Assembly: GCF_030866765.1 (NCBI RefSeq)
Contig: NZ_CP133017.1
Coordinates: 6,600,001-6,664,000, forward strand
Direction of reading: 5' to 3'
DNA from: Paenibacillus silvisoli
GTDB lineage: Bacteria; Bacillota; Bacilli; Paenibacillales; Paenibacillaceae
Length of the DNA stretch: 64,000 nucleotides
The position numbers and the translations under genes were made by a program. Position 1 is the first letter of the stretch; every line of letters starts with the position of its first letter. This document shows, piece by piece, positions 34,301-42,630 of the stretch. A model generated the notes under the pieces. The model was not told the DNA's origin. It did not search any database and was given only the letters and a program-made list of their open reading frames with translations.

Positions 34301-35131
34301 CGTAATTTCCAAAAAGGTGATGCGCTCAATTGTGCGCCCCGTCGCCGTAAATCGAATATTTGCATGCTGCAGCACATTGGCATTTTCAAGGCGAAGGATA
34401 TTTTTCACACGTGATGACAGGCTGTAATCCATTCCATTGATTTGAACGGTATTGCCTTCAATGTGCTGTATTACGGATGGACGTTTTTTGGGAACAAAAG
34501 CTTCCAGCAGCAGCTCCGCCAGCTCCTGCCGCTCGACAAAACGTTTCGGCCGGAACTCGCTGCCAGCTAGGCTTGTTACGCCATTTTGAATCATATTGGA
34601 GACCGACGAGCGTGCCCATTTCGAAACCGACTGCAGTTGAGCTCCCAATGCGCTGTCCATTGAGGGCTGGTTCATTTGCTGCCACTGGACCGCCCGCTCA
34701 AGAATGACCGCTAGCTCCTCCAGCGTTACTGCCGCTTGCGGCCTAAATTTGCCGTTGGCATCCCCGCTCATAAAGCCGGCTGTATTGACCGCCTCGATGG
34801 AGGATGCTGCCCAACCGGAGTTGGACACATCCTTGAAGGCCGATGTTGCGGTGCTTTTCAGCGGAAGCTGCATGATTTTCACAAGAAGAAATGCAATCTC
34901 TTGGCGCGTTGTCTTGTCGTATGGCCGGAAGTACCCATTAGGATCGCCAGTAAGAAAACCCAGCTGCAGCGCCTCTCCGATCGCGGCTTGCCGCGTCGCG
35001 CTGATGGCCGTCAGGTCACTGAACCGTTGCAGCTGTGTCCCTTCGGCTGCGCCAGCCGAAGCGAGCGTATTTGTGAGCGAAGTCGTTAATCCGAGCGTGA
35101 GGAGAAGATATTTTGCTAATGTTGGCTTCAC
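28316..35131 (-). CDS. Giant SLH-anchored Ig/cadherin-like repeat surface protein, gene 2 of operon
   Basis: A 2271-residue secreted protein. Residues 1-~29 are a signal peptide; three SLH domains occupy ~35-85, ~95-145 and ~165-215 (each with a 'G-x-F-R-P' type motif) and should bind secondary wall polymer. Residues ~225-490 are a repetitive beta region resembling a beta-helix, followed by an Ala-Pro linker. About 16 Ig/cadherin-like units of 92-98 residues follow (to ~2020), with 'SQYFSDPE.E.LTYEVTVSDP' and 'LTITPL.AGT.TVEVTAKDGHN' cores; acidic positions suggest Ca2+ binding. The ~250-residue C-terminus ends in a lamin-tail-like segment ('DVIGNPTGRNAILANGG'). GTG start with GAGGTG upstream; only 17 bp separate it from its larger partner. 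Confidence 0.88.
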   Translation of the reverse strand: MKPTLAKYLLLTLGLTTSLTNTLASAGAAEGTQLQRFSDLTAISATRQAAIGEALQLGFLTGDPNGYFRPYDKTTRQEIAFLLVKIMQLPLKSTATSAFKDVSNSGWAASSIEAVNTAGFMSGDANGKFRPQAAVTLEELAVILERAVQWQQMNQPSMDSALGAQLQSVSKWARSSVSNMIQNGVTSLAGSEFRPKRFVERQELAELLLEAFVPKKRPSVIQHIEGNTVQINGMDYSLSSRVKNILRLENANVLQHANIRFTATGRTIERITFLEITQSGKPALDNSPEFSGNVVLDGKDGAIDGHLKVSADYVTVRNVQVSGQFEVSSLLEHDFYSDRLTVGGKTLVRGGDSNTVVFENASLGTVDINKQNVRVETIGGTKIGEIAISSNASLLADSSVTIPKITLQEGAAKVELQGSIGTLEVASKSGTVISGAANIEKVDVSTSAPVNLNVSGNVQQLAVNNPGASVSLGSAANVAAVSLGANVPSGVVSNSAPASTPAPAPAVNQAPTVERELADRTIERNAGDATEDITGLFNDPDNDKLTIAPLTSNRNVVKAALTGNILKLTPVASGTAVITIRVTDGKGHVVNVTFNVTVIESSPVNQPPVGVAIPAKTMEAGSASSEVELSQYFSDPENEALTYTVTVSNPSVAGATVTGSKLTLTPLAAGTATVEVTAKDGHNATAVKQISVTVTVPVPVPVNQPPVGVAIPAKSMEAGSASSEVELSQYFSDPENEALTYTVKVSNPSVVSAAVAGSKLTLTPLTAGNTTVEVTAKDGHNLTAVKQISITVTAPAPVNQPPVGVAIPAKSMEAGSVSSEVELSQYFSDPENEALTYTVTVSNPSVAGATVTGSKLTLTPLAAGTATVEVTAKDGHNATAVKQISVTVTVPVPVPVNQPPVGVAIPAKSMEAGSASSEVELSQYFSDPENEALTYTVKVSNPSVVSAAVAGSKLTLTPLTAGNTTVEVTAKDGHNLTAVKQISITVTAPAPVNQPPVGVAIPAKSMEAGSASSEVELSQYFSDPENEALTYTVTVSNPSVVSAAVAGSKLTITPLTAGNTTVEVTAKDGHNLTAVKQISITVTAPAPVNQPPVGEAIPAKAIEAGSASSEVELAQYFSDPESETLTYEVTVSDPQIASAAITDGKLTITPLTAGTATIEVTAKDSHNATVTKQISVTVTQNQPPVGQDLPSQTLEVGEQIGELELAQYFSDPESETLTYEVTVSDPLIASAAITDGKLTITPLAAGTTTVEVTAKDGHNATAAKQISVTVTQNQPPVGQDLPSQTLEVGEQIGELELAQYFSDPESETLTYEVTVSDPLVASAAITDGKLTITPLAAGTTTVEVTAKDGHNATAAKQISVTVTQNQPPVGQDLPSQTLEVGEQIGELELSQYFSDPESEALTYEVTVSDPLIASATITDGKLTITPLTAGTATIEVTAKDSHNATVPKQISVTVTQNQPPVGQDLPSQTLEVGEQIGELELAQYFSDPESETLTYEVTVSDPLIASAAITDGKLTITPLAAGTTTVEVTAKDGHNATAAKQISVTVTQNQPPVGQDLPSQTLEVGEQIGELELSQYFSDPESEALTYEVTVSDPLIASATITDGKLTITPLTAGTATIEVTAKDSHNATVTKLISVTVTQNQPPVGQDLPSQTLEVGEQIGELELAQYFSDPESETLTYEVTVSDPLIASATITDGKLTITPLATGTATVEVTAKDSHNATVTKQISVTVTQNQPPVGQDLPSQTLEVGEQIGELELAQYFSDPESEALTYEVTVSDPLVASAAITDGKLTITPLASGTTTVEVTAKDSHNATATKQISLTVTQNQAPVGQDIPSLSLETGAASQEIDLSQYFTDPESEPLTYEVSVSDPQIAGATITGGKLTITPLAAGTAAVEVTAKDSHNATAAKQISVTVVTPTVANSAPEVVAAIQTQVLSASGHTQPRSYDLSQLFSDADGDTLTYSAVVGPDSQAVQATIDGSTLTLAAGAAGHAGTATVAIKANDGHGHETTYNLTVQAVELVPDGFVEIRTKVGVPYLVVDLASYFPNETGMQVYFATESQTLMGPTPINGKEWRTDMLMNGDFWVVGAGNKAVLLRVQVAAQNNADPYFMQYIDGGDYSKTIQIKNPLFGTGQKFMGYSIEIFHYNPGTNATTSAVTPLFDIRESDYQDLNIVNTIDRAFYEYFDVINSFYYNAELILNIPGRVLTAIVLKKGNQVIDVIGNPTGRNAILANGGTIIRKQAIHSASQTFSLPGEWNLYPKGTYNLYSQQTP
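29070..33615 (-). repeat. Intragenic Ig-like repeat array (~16 units of 276-294 bp)
   Basis: Within the 2271-residue protein gene, units are 276 bp in the 'QDLPSQTLEVGEQIGELEL' subfamily (29.9-31.8 kb) and about 288-294 bp in the 'VAIPAKSMEAGSASSEVEL' subfamily (31.8-33.3 kb). Several blocks are nearly identical over two units (552 bp or 582 bp), showing recent duplication. Confidence 0.9.
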
Positions 35132-35148
35132 TCTGGTGCACCTCGTTT

Positions 35149-38100
35149 TTAATTGTTGTATAGGTTGCCTAGGCCGTCAAAATTGTCGGTTGCATACTCG
35201 TCCCACTGATAGTCATCTGGGATAATCGAGCCGCGTATTGTGCCCGATACCCTGCGCAGTGTCATTTCTGGATACAAGGTTGCCGTGTCCACCAATTCAC
35301 CATCAATGTAAAGAGAAACCGGGAGAGGTTCTGTACTATACGTTACATCTTCATCAATCACGGCCTGGTAGTAGTCCGGTAGTGCGAAATCGGATAGCCA
35401 ATCGGATACGACCAGAATGCCTCCACTCGAAAGTGCCCAGCCGCCGTCCAGATAAATATCTTGATTTCCGATTTTTAGATGCACGTCGAAGAAATCCACA
35501 TCGGTTGGATTATATAACTCAATCGCCAGATTGTTGGGATACGACCCCCATGCCATTTCGGAGATAAACACCGACTTCACCACAGCTGGCGCCTGAACAG
35601 TTACGGTAATGGTGTGGGTCACGGTACCGCCCGCGCGACCGTCGCTTACCGTTACGCTAAAGCGGGCCGTGCCAACGGAAACCGGCTGAATGGTCGGTGC
35701 AGCTGTTGTGCCCCCGCTCGCGATGGCCGCTACGGTATAATCCAGTGCTACAACCGTGTAGGTGAGTACGTCATGGTCTGCATCCGTGAACAAGCCAGTT
35801 AAATCCAGTTGGCCGTTCTCGCCTACAGTAAAGGTCGTCGGTTGCCATGATGAGTCAACCACTGGGGCTTGATTCGCTACAGTAGCTGCAGCAACGGTCA
35901 CCGTGATCGTCTCTTCGGCCGTTCCGCCATGGCCGTCGTTTACGGTTACCTTAAATTGAGCGTTACCCGCGGCGACCGGTTGAATCATTGGCGTGCTTGT
36001 TGAGCCGTCGCTCGCGATGGTCGCCTTATCCTCATTCAGAGCTACTACCTCGTAGCTCAAAATGTCTGTATCCGCATCCGTGAACAGGGCCGTCAAATCT
36101 AGTTGAGCAGTCACACCTACTGTGAATGCAGCTGGTGACTGCCAGGATGGGTTAACCACTGGTACCTGATTCGCCGCAACTACCGTTACGGTGATCGTCT
36201 TTTCGGCCGTGCCGCCGCGGCCGTCGTTTACGGTGACTTTGAATTGGGCGTTACCTGTGGCGACCGGTTGAATCGTTGGCGTGCTTGTTGAGCCGCCGCT
36301 CGCGATGGTCGCCACGCTCGCGCTCAGTGCTTCGACCGTGAAGCTCAGAGTGTCTGCATCTGCATCCGTGAACAAGCCACTTAGGTCTACTTGTCGGTTA
36401 TTGCCTACTGTGAAAGATGCTGGAGCCGTCCATGATGTGTTCACCTCTGGCACTTGGTTCGCCGCGACCACTGTTACCATGATCGTCTGTTCGGCTGCTC
36501 CACCGTTGCCGTCGTTTACAGTTACCTTAAATTGCGCGGTTCCCGGAGCAACTGGTTGTATCGTTGGCATGCTCGTTGCGCCGCCATTAGCAACCACTGC
36601 CACACTCGCATTCAGTGCTTCGACCGTGAAGCTCAGAGTGTCTGCATCTGCATCCGTGAACAAGCCGCTTAGGTCTAATTGTTGGTTTTCACCTACGGTA
36701 AATGCTGCTGGTACCATCCATGATGTGTTCACCTCTGGCACTTGGTTCGCCGCAATCACCGTTACCGTGATCGTTTTTTCGGCTGTTCCACCGTTGCCGT
36801 CGTTTACGGTAACTTTGAATTGTGCCGTGCCTGGCGCAATTGGTTGAATCGTTGGTGTGTTTGTCGCGCCGCCGTTCGCGATAGTTGCCTTATCCGCATT
36901 TAGCGCTTCGACCGTGTAGTTCAACACGTCTGCATCTGCATCCGTGAACAATCCACTTAAATCCAATTGCTGGTTTTCACCTACGGTGAAAGCTGTCGGT
37001 GGCGTCCATGACGTGTCCACCTCTGGCACTTGGTTCGCCGCGACCACCGTTACCGTGATCGTCTTATCGGCTGTTCCACCGTGGCCGTCGTTTACGGTAA
37101 CTTTGAATTGTGCCGTGCCTGGCGCAATTGGTTGAATCGTTAGTGTGTTTGTCGTGCCGCCGTTCGCGATAGTTGCCTTATCCGCATTTAGCGCTTCGAC
37201 CGTGTAGTTCAACACGTCTGCATCTGCATCCGTGAACAAGCCACTTAAATCCAATTGCTGGTTTTCACCTACGGTAAATGCTGTCGGTGGCGTCCATGAC
37301 GTGTCCACCTCTGGCACTTGGTTCGCCGCGACCACCGTTACCGTGATCGTCTTATCGGCTGTTCCACCGTTGCCGTCGTTTACGGTAACTTTGAATTGTG
37401 CCGTGCCTGGCGCAATTGGTTGAATCGTTGGTGTGTTTGTCGCGCCGCCGTTCGCGATAGTTGCCTTATCCGCATTTAGCGCTTCGACCGTGTAGCTCAA
37501 CACGTCTGCATCCGCATCCGTGAACAAGCCGCTTAGGTCTAATTGTTGGTTTTCACCTACGGTAAATGCTGCTGGTACCGTCCATGATGTGTTCACCTCT
37601 GGCACTTGGTTCGCCGCAATCACCGTTACCGTGATCGTCTTATCGGCTGCTCCACCGTTGCCGTCGTTTACGGTTACCTTAAATTGCGCGGTTCCCGGAG
37701 CAACTGGTTGTATTGTTGGCACGCTCGTTGCGTCGCCAGTGGCAACCACCGCCACACTCGCATTCAATGCTTCAATCGTGTAGCTCAACACGTCTGCATC
37801 CGCATCCGTGAACAAGCCGCTTAGGTCTAATTGTTGGTTTTCACCTACGGTAAATGCTGCTGGTACCGTCCATGATGTGTTCACCTCTGGCACTTGGTTC
37901 GCCGCAATCACCGTTACCGTGATTGTTTTTTCGGCTGCTCCACCGTTGCCGTCGTTTACGGTTACCTTAAATTGCGCGGTTCCCGGAGCAACTGGTTGTA
38001 TTGTTGGCACGCTCGTTGCGTCGCCAGTGGCAACCACCGCCACACTCGCATTCAATGCTTCAATCGTGTAGCTCAACACGTCTGCATCCGCATCCGTGAA

Positions 38101-41100
38101 CAAGCCGCTTAGGTCTAATTGTTGGTTTTCACCTACGGTAAATGCTGCTGGTACCGTCCATGATGTGTTCACCTCTGGCACTTGGTTCGCCGCAATCACC
38201 GTTACCGTGATTGTTTTTTCGGCTGTTCCACCTTGGCCATCGATTACGGTGACTTTGAATTGTGCCGTGCCCGGCGCGATTGGTTGAATCGTTGGCGTGC
38301 TTGTCGTGCCGCCATTCGCAATAGCTGCCTTATCCGTATCCAACGCTTCAACCGTGAAGTTCAACTCGTCTGAATCTGCATCCGTGAACAGGCCGCTTAG
38401 GTCGAGTTGTTGATTTTCACCTACGGTAAACGACACTGGAGCTGTCCACGCCGAGTTCACCATTGGCACTTGGTTCGCCGCGACCACCGTTACCGTGATC
38501 GTCTTTTCCGCTGTTCCACCGTGGCCGTCGATTACGGTGACTTTGAATTGTGCCGTGCCCGGCGCGATTGGTTGAATTGTTGGCTTGCTTGTCGCGTCAC
38601 CGTTCACGATAGTTGCCTTATCCGCATTCAGCGCTTCGACCGTGTAGCTCAACACGTCTGCATCTGCATCCGTGAACAAGCCACTTAAATCCAGTTGCTG
38701 GTTCTCACCTACGGTGAACGCTGTCGGCGGTGTCCATGACGTGTCCACCACTGGCACTTGGTTCGCCGCGACCACCGTTACCGTGATCGTCTTTTCCGCT
38801 GTTCCACCGTGGCCGTCGATTACGGTGACTTTGAATTGTGCCGTGCCCGGCGCGATTGGTTGAATTGTTGGCGTGCTTGTCGTGCCGCCATTCGCAATAG
38901 CTGCCTTATCCGTATCCAACGCTTCAACCGTGAAGTTCAACTCGTCTGAATCTGCATCCGTGAACAGGCCGCTTAGGTCGAGTTGTTGATTTTCACCTAC
39001 GGTAAACGACACTGGAGCTGTCCACGCCGAGTCCACCACTGGCACTTGGTTCGCCGCTACCACCGTTACTGTGATCGTCTTTTCCGCCATTCCACCGTGG
39101 CCGTCGTTTACGGTTACTTTGAATTGTGCCGTGCCCGGCGCGATTGGTTGAATTGTTGGCGTGCTTGTCGCGCCACCGTTCACGATAGTTGCCTTATCCG
39201 CATTCAGCGCTTCGACCGTGTAGCTCAACACGTCTGCATCTGCATCCGTGAACAAGCCACTTAAATCCAGTTGCTGGTTCTCACCTACGGTGAACGCTGT
39301 CGGCGGTGTCCATGACGTGTCCACCACTGGCACTTGGTTCGCCGCGACCACCGTTACCGTGATCGTCTTTTCCGCTGTTCCACCGTGGCCGTCGATTACG
39401 GTGACTTTGAATTGTGCCGTGCCCGGCGCGATTGGTTGAATTGTTGGCTTGCTTGTCGTGCCGCCATTCGCAATAGCTGCCTTATCCGTATCCAACGCTT
39501 CAACCGTGAAGTTCAACTCGTCTGAATCTGCATCCGTGAACAGGCCGCTTAGGTCGAGTTGTTGATTTTCACCTACGGTAAACGACACTGGAGCTGTCCA
39601 CGCCGAGTCCACCACTGGCACTTGGTTCGCCGCTACCACCGTTACTGTGATCGTCTTTTCCGCCATTCCACCGTGGCCGTCGTTTACGGTTACTTTGAAT
39701 TGTGCCGTGCCCGGCGCGATTGGTTGAATTGTTGGCGTGCTTGTCGTGCCGCCATTCGCAATAGTTGCCTTATCCGCATTCAGCGCTTCGACCGTGTAGC
39801 TCAACACGTCTGCATCTGCATCCGTGAACAAGACACTTAAATCCAGTTGCTGGTTCTCACCTACGGTGAACGCTGTCGGCGGTGTCCATGACGTGTCCAC
39901 CACTGGCACTTGGTTCGCTACGACCACCGTTACCGCGATCGTCTTTTCGGCTGTTCCACCGTTGCCGTCGTTTACGGTAACTTTGAATTGTGCCGTGCCC
40001 GGCGCGATTGGTTGAATTGTTGGCGTGCTTGTCGTGCCGCCATTCGCAATAGCTGCCTTATCCGCATTCAGCGCTTCGACCGTGTAGCTCAACACGTCTG
40101 CATCTGCATCCGTGAACAAGCCACTTAAATCCAGTTGCTGGTTCTCACCTACGGTGAACGCTGTCGGCGGTGTCCATGACGTGTCCACCACTGGCACTTG
40201 GTTCGCCGCGACCACCATTACCGTGATCGTCTTTTCAGCTGTTCCACCGTTGCCGTCGTTTACGGTTACCTTAAGTTGTGCCGTACCCGGAGCAACCGGC
40301 CGAACCGTTGGCACGCTCGTTGCGCCGCCACTAGCAACAGCCGCCACACCTGCATCCAGCGCCTCAACCGTGTAACTTAACACATCGCCTGCATCCGCAT
40401 CCGTGAACAAGCCACTCAGATCCAACTGGCGACTCTCCCCTACCGTAAACGACGCCGGTGCCGTCCACGCCGTGTTCACCACGGGCACCTGATTCGCCGC
40501 AGCTACCGTTACCGATACGGCCTTCTCCGCCGTTCCACCACGCCCATCGCTAACCGTTACTTTAAAGCGCGCCGTACCCGGAGCTACCGGCCGAACCGTT
40601 GGCACGCTCGTTGCGCCGCCACTAGCAACAGCCGCCACACCTGCATCCAGCGCCTCAACCGTGTAACTTAACACATCGCCTGCATCCGCATCCGTGAACA
40701 AGCCACTCAGATCCAACTGGCGACTCTCCCCTACCGTAAACGACGCCGGTGCCGTCCACGCCGTGTTCACCACGGGCACCTGATTCGCCGCAGCTACCGT
40801 TACCGAAACGGTCTTCTCCGCCGTTCCTCCACGCCCGTCACTAACCGTTACTATGAAGCGCGCCGTACCCGGGGCTACCGGCCGAATCGTTGGCGCACTT
40901 GTCGCGCCGCCACTAGCAACCGCAGCCAAATCGGCATCCAGCGCCTCGACCGTATAGCCGAGCACGTCCGCGTCCTCATCCGTGAACAAGCCGCTCAAAT
41001 CCAACACGACGTTCTCGCCAACCGTAAACGCCGCCGCCGCCGGAGACGTCCAAGCTCCATTCACTACCGGCTGGTGATTCGTGCGGGTAGGCACACCCAC

Positions 41101-42219
41101 GACAGGCGCAGGCGCCGAGCCTCCGCTCACTTGCCCGATGCCGCCTTTAATCTCGCTATAATTCGTAATGATATCGGACACCGACGCATGTTCAGGCAGC
41201 TTCAACGAATCAATGCTCATGCCCGCCGACAGCTGAATATGTCCTGCACTTGGGTTCAACTCGAGCTGTCCGATGCGGGTTTTGTCATCGCCGGCGATCG
41301 TCACATGCTGACCCGAAACTCGCAGCACGCCCGCAAAAGAAGTACCCGCCAGATTCAGCTTGACCGGCGCCCCTTCGCTGCCGCTCTTTACGATCTCCAA
41401 CTCCGACAGATCGTTCAGCGAACGGTTCTTCGTGTTGAACGTAAGCTTAGCCCCTACCAGCACCTCGGCGTTGCTATCGCCGATTAGCTGCCGCAGCGCC
41501 GGCGTAATCAAATAAGGAACGTCGTCAATGAGGACAACGTCGCCGTCAACTTTTGTAATGGTCGCTTGCTGTTGACCGGTTTGAAAGATACTGATCAAGA
41601 AGGAAGCAATCTCCTGCCGCTGTACGTTGTCTTTAGGCTTGAACGCCCCGTCGGATTCCGTATCGATCAGTCCAAGACGCACCGCATCCGATACCCACTC
41701 GGAAGCCCAAGGAGAGGATTGTTTCAGATCCTCCACCGCCACATGCTGACCGCCGCGGGTTCCCTGCCCGTTTACCGCACGCACGAAAATCGCCGCCAGC
41801 TCCTCCCGGGACACGATGTCTTTCGGGCGGAATTGCCCGTCACTCTCGCCAAGCATCAAGCCGGCCTTCTTCACCGCCTCAATATACGGGAGCGCCCAAG
41901 CGCCTGCTCCTGTACCACCCGACTCCGATGCCGAGCTGACATTCCGAGGCACCTCCTGCACGTCCAGCTTCAATGCTTTGGCCAGCAGCACAGCCAGCTC
42001 TTGACGCGTCAGCCCGTCCAGCGGGCGGAATTGACCGTTCTGGTCACCGACAAGCAGCCCTTGACGGGCCGCTTCCGCAATCGCTAATTTATGTTCAATC
42101 GCTATTTGTTCTCCATCTGTAAACCTGGCTTCGCCCGTATCGGCAAAAGCCAAGGAAGGTCCCGATACCGTCGACAACGCAATAATCGTTGAAATTGCCT
42201 TGCTCCATTTTGTATTCAT
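35149..42219 (-). CDS. Giant SLH-anchored Ig-like repeat surface protein with C-terminal lamin-tail domain, gene 1 of operon
   Basis: A 2356-residue secreted protein: signal peptide 1-~26, three SLH domains (~30-80, ~95-145, ~155-210), a beta-rich spacer to ~370, then 19 Ig/cadherin-like units of 96 residues (~380-2210) with the core 'FTVGENQQLDLSGLFTDADADVLSYTVEAL' and 'IAPGTAQFKVTVNDG', and a C-terminal lamin-tail domain (~2210-2356: 'VFISEMAWGSYPNNLAIELYNPTD'). DADAD-type acidic clusters suggest Ca2+-rigidified rods. GGAGGAGG precedes the ATG. It is first in an operon with a similarly built protein. Probable role: long surface fibre or adhesin anchored to pyruvylated wall polymer; the ligand is unknown. 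Confidence 0.88.
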   Translation of the reverse strand: MNTKWSKAISTIIALSTVSGPSLAFADTGEARFTDGEQIAIEHKLAIAEAARQGLLVGDQNGQFRPLDGLTRQELAVLLAKALKLDVQEVPRNVSSASESGGTGAGAWALPYIEAVKKAGLMLGESDGQFRPKDIVSREELAAIFVRAVNGQGTRGGQHVAVEDLKQSSPWASEWVSDAVRLGLIDTESDGAFKPKDNVQRQEIASFLISIFQTGQQQATITKVDGDVVLIDDVPYLITPALRQLIGDSNAEVLVGAKLTFNTKNRSLNDLSELEIVKSGSEGAPVKLNLAGTSFAGVLRVSGQHVTIAGDDKTRIGQLELNPSAGHIQLSAGMSIDSLKLPEHASVSDIITNYSEIKGGIGQVSGGSAPAPVVGVPTRTNHQPVVNGAWTSPAAAAFTVGENVVLDLSGLFTDEDADVLGYTVEALDADLAAVASGGATSAPTIRPVAPGTARFIVTVSDGRGGTAEKTVSVTVAAANQVPVVNTAWTAPASFTVGESRQLDLSGLFTDADAGDVLSYTVEALDAGVAAVASGGATSVPTVRPVAPGTARFKVTVSDGRGGTAEKAVSVTVAAANQVPVVNTAWTAPASFTVGESRQLDLSGLFTDADAGDVLSYTVEALDAGVAAVASGGATSVPTVRPVAPGTAQLKVTVNDGNGGTAEKTITVMVVAANQVPVVDTSWTPPTAFTVGENQQLDLSGLFTDADADVLSYTVEALNADKAAIANGGTTSTPTIQPIAPGTAQFKVTVNDGNGGTAEKTIAVTVVVANQVPVVDTSWTPPTAFTVGENQQLDLSVLFTDADADVLSYTVEALNADKATIANGGTTSTPTIQPIAPGTAQFKVTVNDGHGGMAEKTITVTVVAANQVPVVDSAWTAPVSFTVGENQQLDLSGLFTDADSDELNFTVEALDTDKAAIANGGTTSKPTIQPIAPGTAQFKVTVIDGHGGTAEKTITVTVVAANQVPVVDTSWTPPTAFTVGENQQLDLSGLFTDADADVLSYTVEALNADKATIVNGGATSTPTIQPIAPGTAQFKVTVNDGHGGMAEKTITVTVVAANQVPVVDSAWTAPVSFTVGENQQLDLSGLFTDADSDELNFTVEALDTDKAAIANGGTTSTPTIQPIAPGTAQFKVTVIDGHGGTAEKTITVTVVAANQVPVVDTSWTPPTAFTVGENQQLDLSGLFTDADADVLSYTVEALNADKATIVNGDATSKPTIQPIAPGTAQFKVTVIDGHGGTAEKTITVTVVAANQVPMVNSAWTAPVSFTVGENQQLDLSGLFTDADSDELNFTVEALDTDKAAIANGGTTSTPTIQPIAPGTAQFKVTVIDGQGGTAEKTITVTVIAANQVPEVNTSWTVPAAFTVGENQQLDLSGLFTDADADVLSYTIEALNASVAVVATGDATSVPTIQPVAPGTAQFKVTVNDGNGGAAEKTITVTVIAANQVPEVNTSWTVPAAFTVGENQQLDLSGLFTDADADVLSYTIEALNASVAVVATGDATSVPTIQPVAPGTAQFKVTVNDGNGGAADKTITVTVIAANQVPEVNTSWTVPAAFTVGENQQLDLSGLFTDADADVLSYTVEALNADKATIANGGATNTPTIQPIAPGTAQFKVTVNDGNGGTADKTITVTVVAANQVPEVDTSWTPPTAFTVGENQQLDLSGLFTDADADVLNYTVEALNADKATIANGGTTNTLTIQPIAPGTAQFKVTVNDGHGGTADKTITVTVVAANQVPEVDTSWTPPTAFTVGENQQLDLSGLFTDADADVLNYTVEALNADKATIANGGATNTPTIQPIAPGTAQFKVTVNDGNGGTAEKTITVTVIAANQVPEVNTSWMVPAAFTVGENQQLDLSGLFTDADADTLSFTVEALNASVAVVANGGATSMPTIQPVAPGTAQFKVTVNDGNGGAAEQTIMVTVVAANQVPEVNTSWTAPASFTVGNNRQVDLSGLFTDADADTLSFTVEALSASVATIASGGSTSTPTIQPVATGNAQFKVTVNDGRGGTAEKTITVTVVAANQVPVVNPSWQSPAAFTVGVTAQLDLTALFTDADTDILSYEVVALNEDKATIASDGSTSTPMIQPVAAGNAQFKVTVNDGHGGTAEETITVTVAAATVANQAPVVDSSWQPTTFTVGENGQLDLTGLFTDADHDVLTYTVVALDYTVAAIASGGTTAAPTIQPVSVGTARFSVTVSDGRAGGTVTHTITVTVQAPAVVKSVFISEMAWGSYPNNLAIELYNPTDVDFFDVHLKIGNQDIYLDGGWALSSGGILVVSDWLSDFALPDYYQAVIDEDVTYSTEPLPVSLYIDGELVDTATLYPEMTLRRVSGTIRGSIIPDDYQWDEYATDNFDGLGNLYNN
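35590..41078 (-). repeat. Intragenic Ig-like repeat array (19 units of ~288 bp) with 576-bp higher-order units
   Basis: Nineteen units of 96 codons. Units 5-10 alternate between type A ('VDTSWTPPTAF...ADVLSYTVEALNADKA') and type B ('SAWTAPVSF...SDELNFTVEALDTDKA'), giving a 576-bp dimeric repeat present about three times between roughly 38.1 and 39.9 kb with very few base differences. Terminal units are the most diverged. Confidence 0.9.
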
Positions 42220-42265
42220 TACTGGGTTTAGCCTCCTCCATCATGGCAGCATCAAGGATGCAAGC

Positions 42266-42296
42266 CCATTATAATGGAGGTAGGTATACAGACCTA
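42266..42296. promoter_or_regulatory. Palindromes in the leader/promoter region of the SLH operon
   Basis: CCATTATAATGG (42266-42277) is a perfect 12-bp palindrome and TAGGTATACAGACCTA (42281-42296) an imperfect dyad, both 50-80 bp upstream of the start codon of the first giant gene. I cannot assign a good -35/-10 pair with confidence; TATAAT within the first palindrome is a possible -10. They may be operators for a surface-protein regulator. Confidence 0.4.
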
Positions 42297-42507
42297 GGTA
42301 ATAACGAATAAATTCTATCAAATATTGTCAGTTTTCTTTGCACAATCCGAAGAAATATTTCCATTCGTTACGTAAAGTGAAAATCGAGTGTATAATGGGC
42401 ATATTTACCTACACTTGTCGTGGAAACATGTCTCTTTATCAGACAATTTGTCGAAATAGCCTTCCAAGTGAACGATACGAACCGTATTCTTCCAAAAAAA
42501 CAAAAAA

Positions 42508-42528
42508 CCGCTTACCCACTGTAAGCGG
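42508..42528 (-). terminator. Terminator in the intergenic region upstream of the SLH operon
   Basis: Stem CCGCTTAC/GTAAGCGG followed on the minus strand by TTTTTTGTTTTTTT. No protein gene ends here, since the GGDEF gene has its own terminator at 42669. It may end a small RNA from 42540-42660 or catch read-through. The remainder of 42220-42712 shows no convincing coding sequence. Confidence 0.75.
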
Positions 42529-42630
42529 CCCCATCTATTACGCGAGCTGAAAATGTTTTAAAAAGTGCAACTATACTTATCTCTTTTTCGACTCAAGCAG
42601 TCGAATGTTGGTTGAGCGGCTAAAAGCGAT

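Noticed and set aside
36281-40380. Many short plus-strand frames at 288- or 576-bp spacing
   Set aside because: Their spacing equals the repeat period of the opposite gene; they are antisense artefacts.
42300-42550. Cyclic di-GMP riboswitch or small plus-strand gene upstream of the SLH operon
   Set aside because: No GEMM-type conserved core is visible on either strand, and the 70-codon plus frame at 42338 lacks a ribosome site and overlaps a minus-strand terminator.
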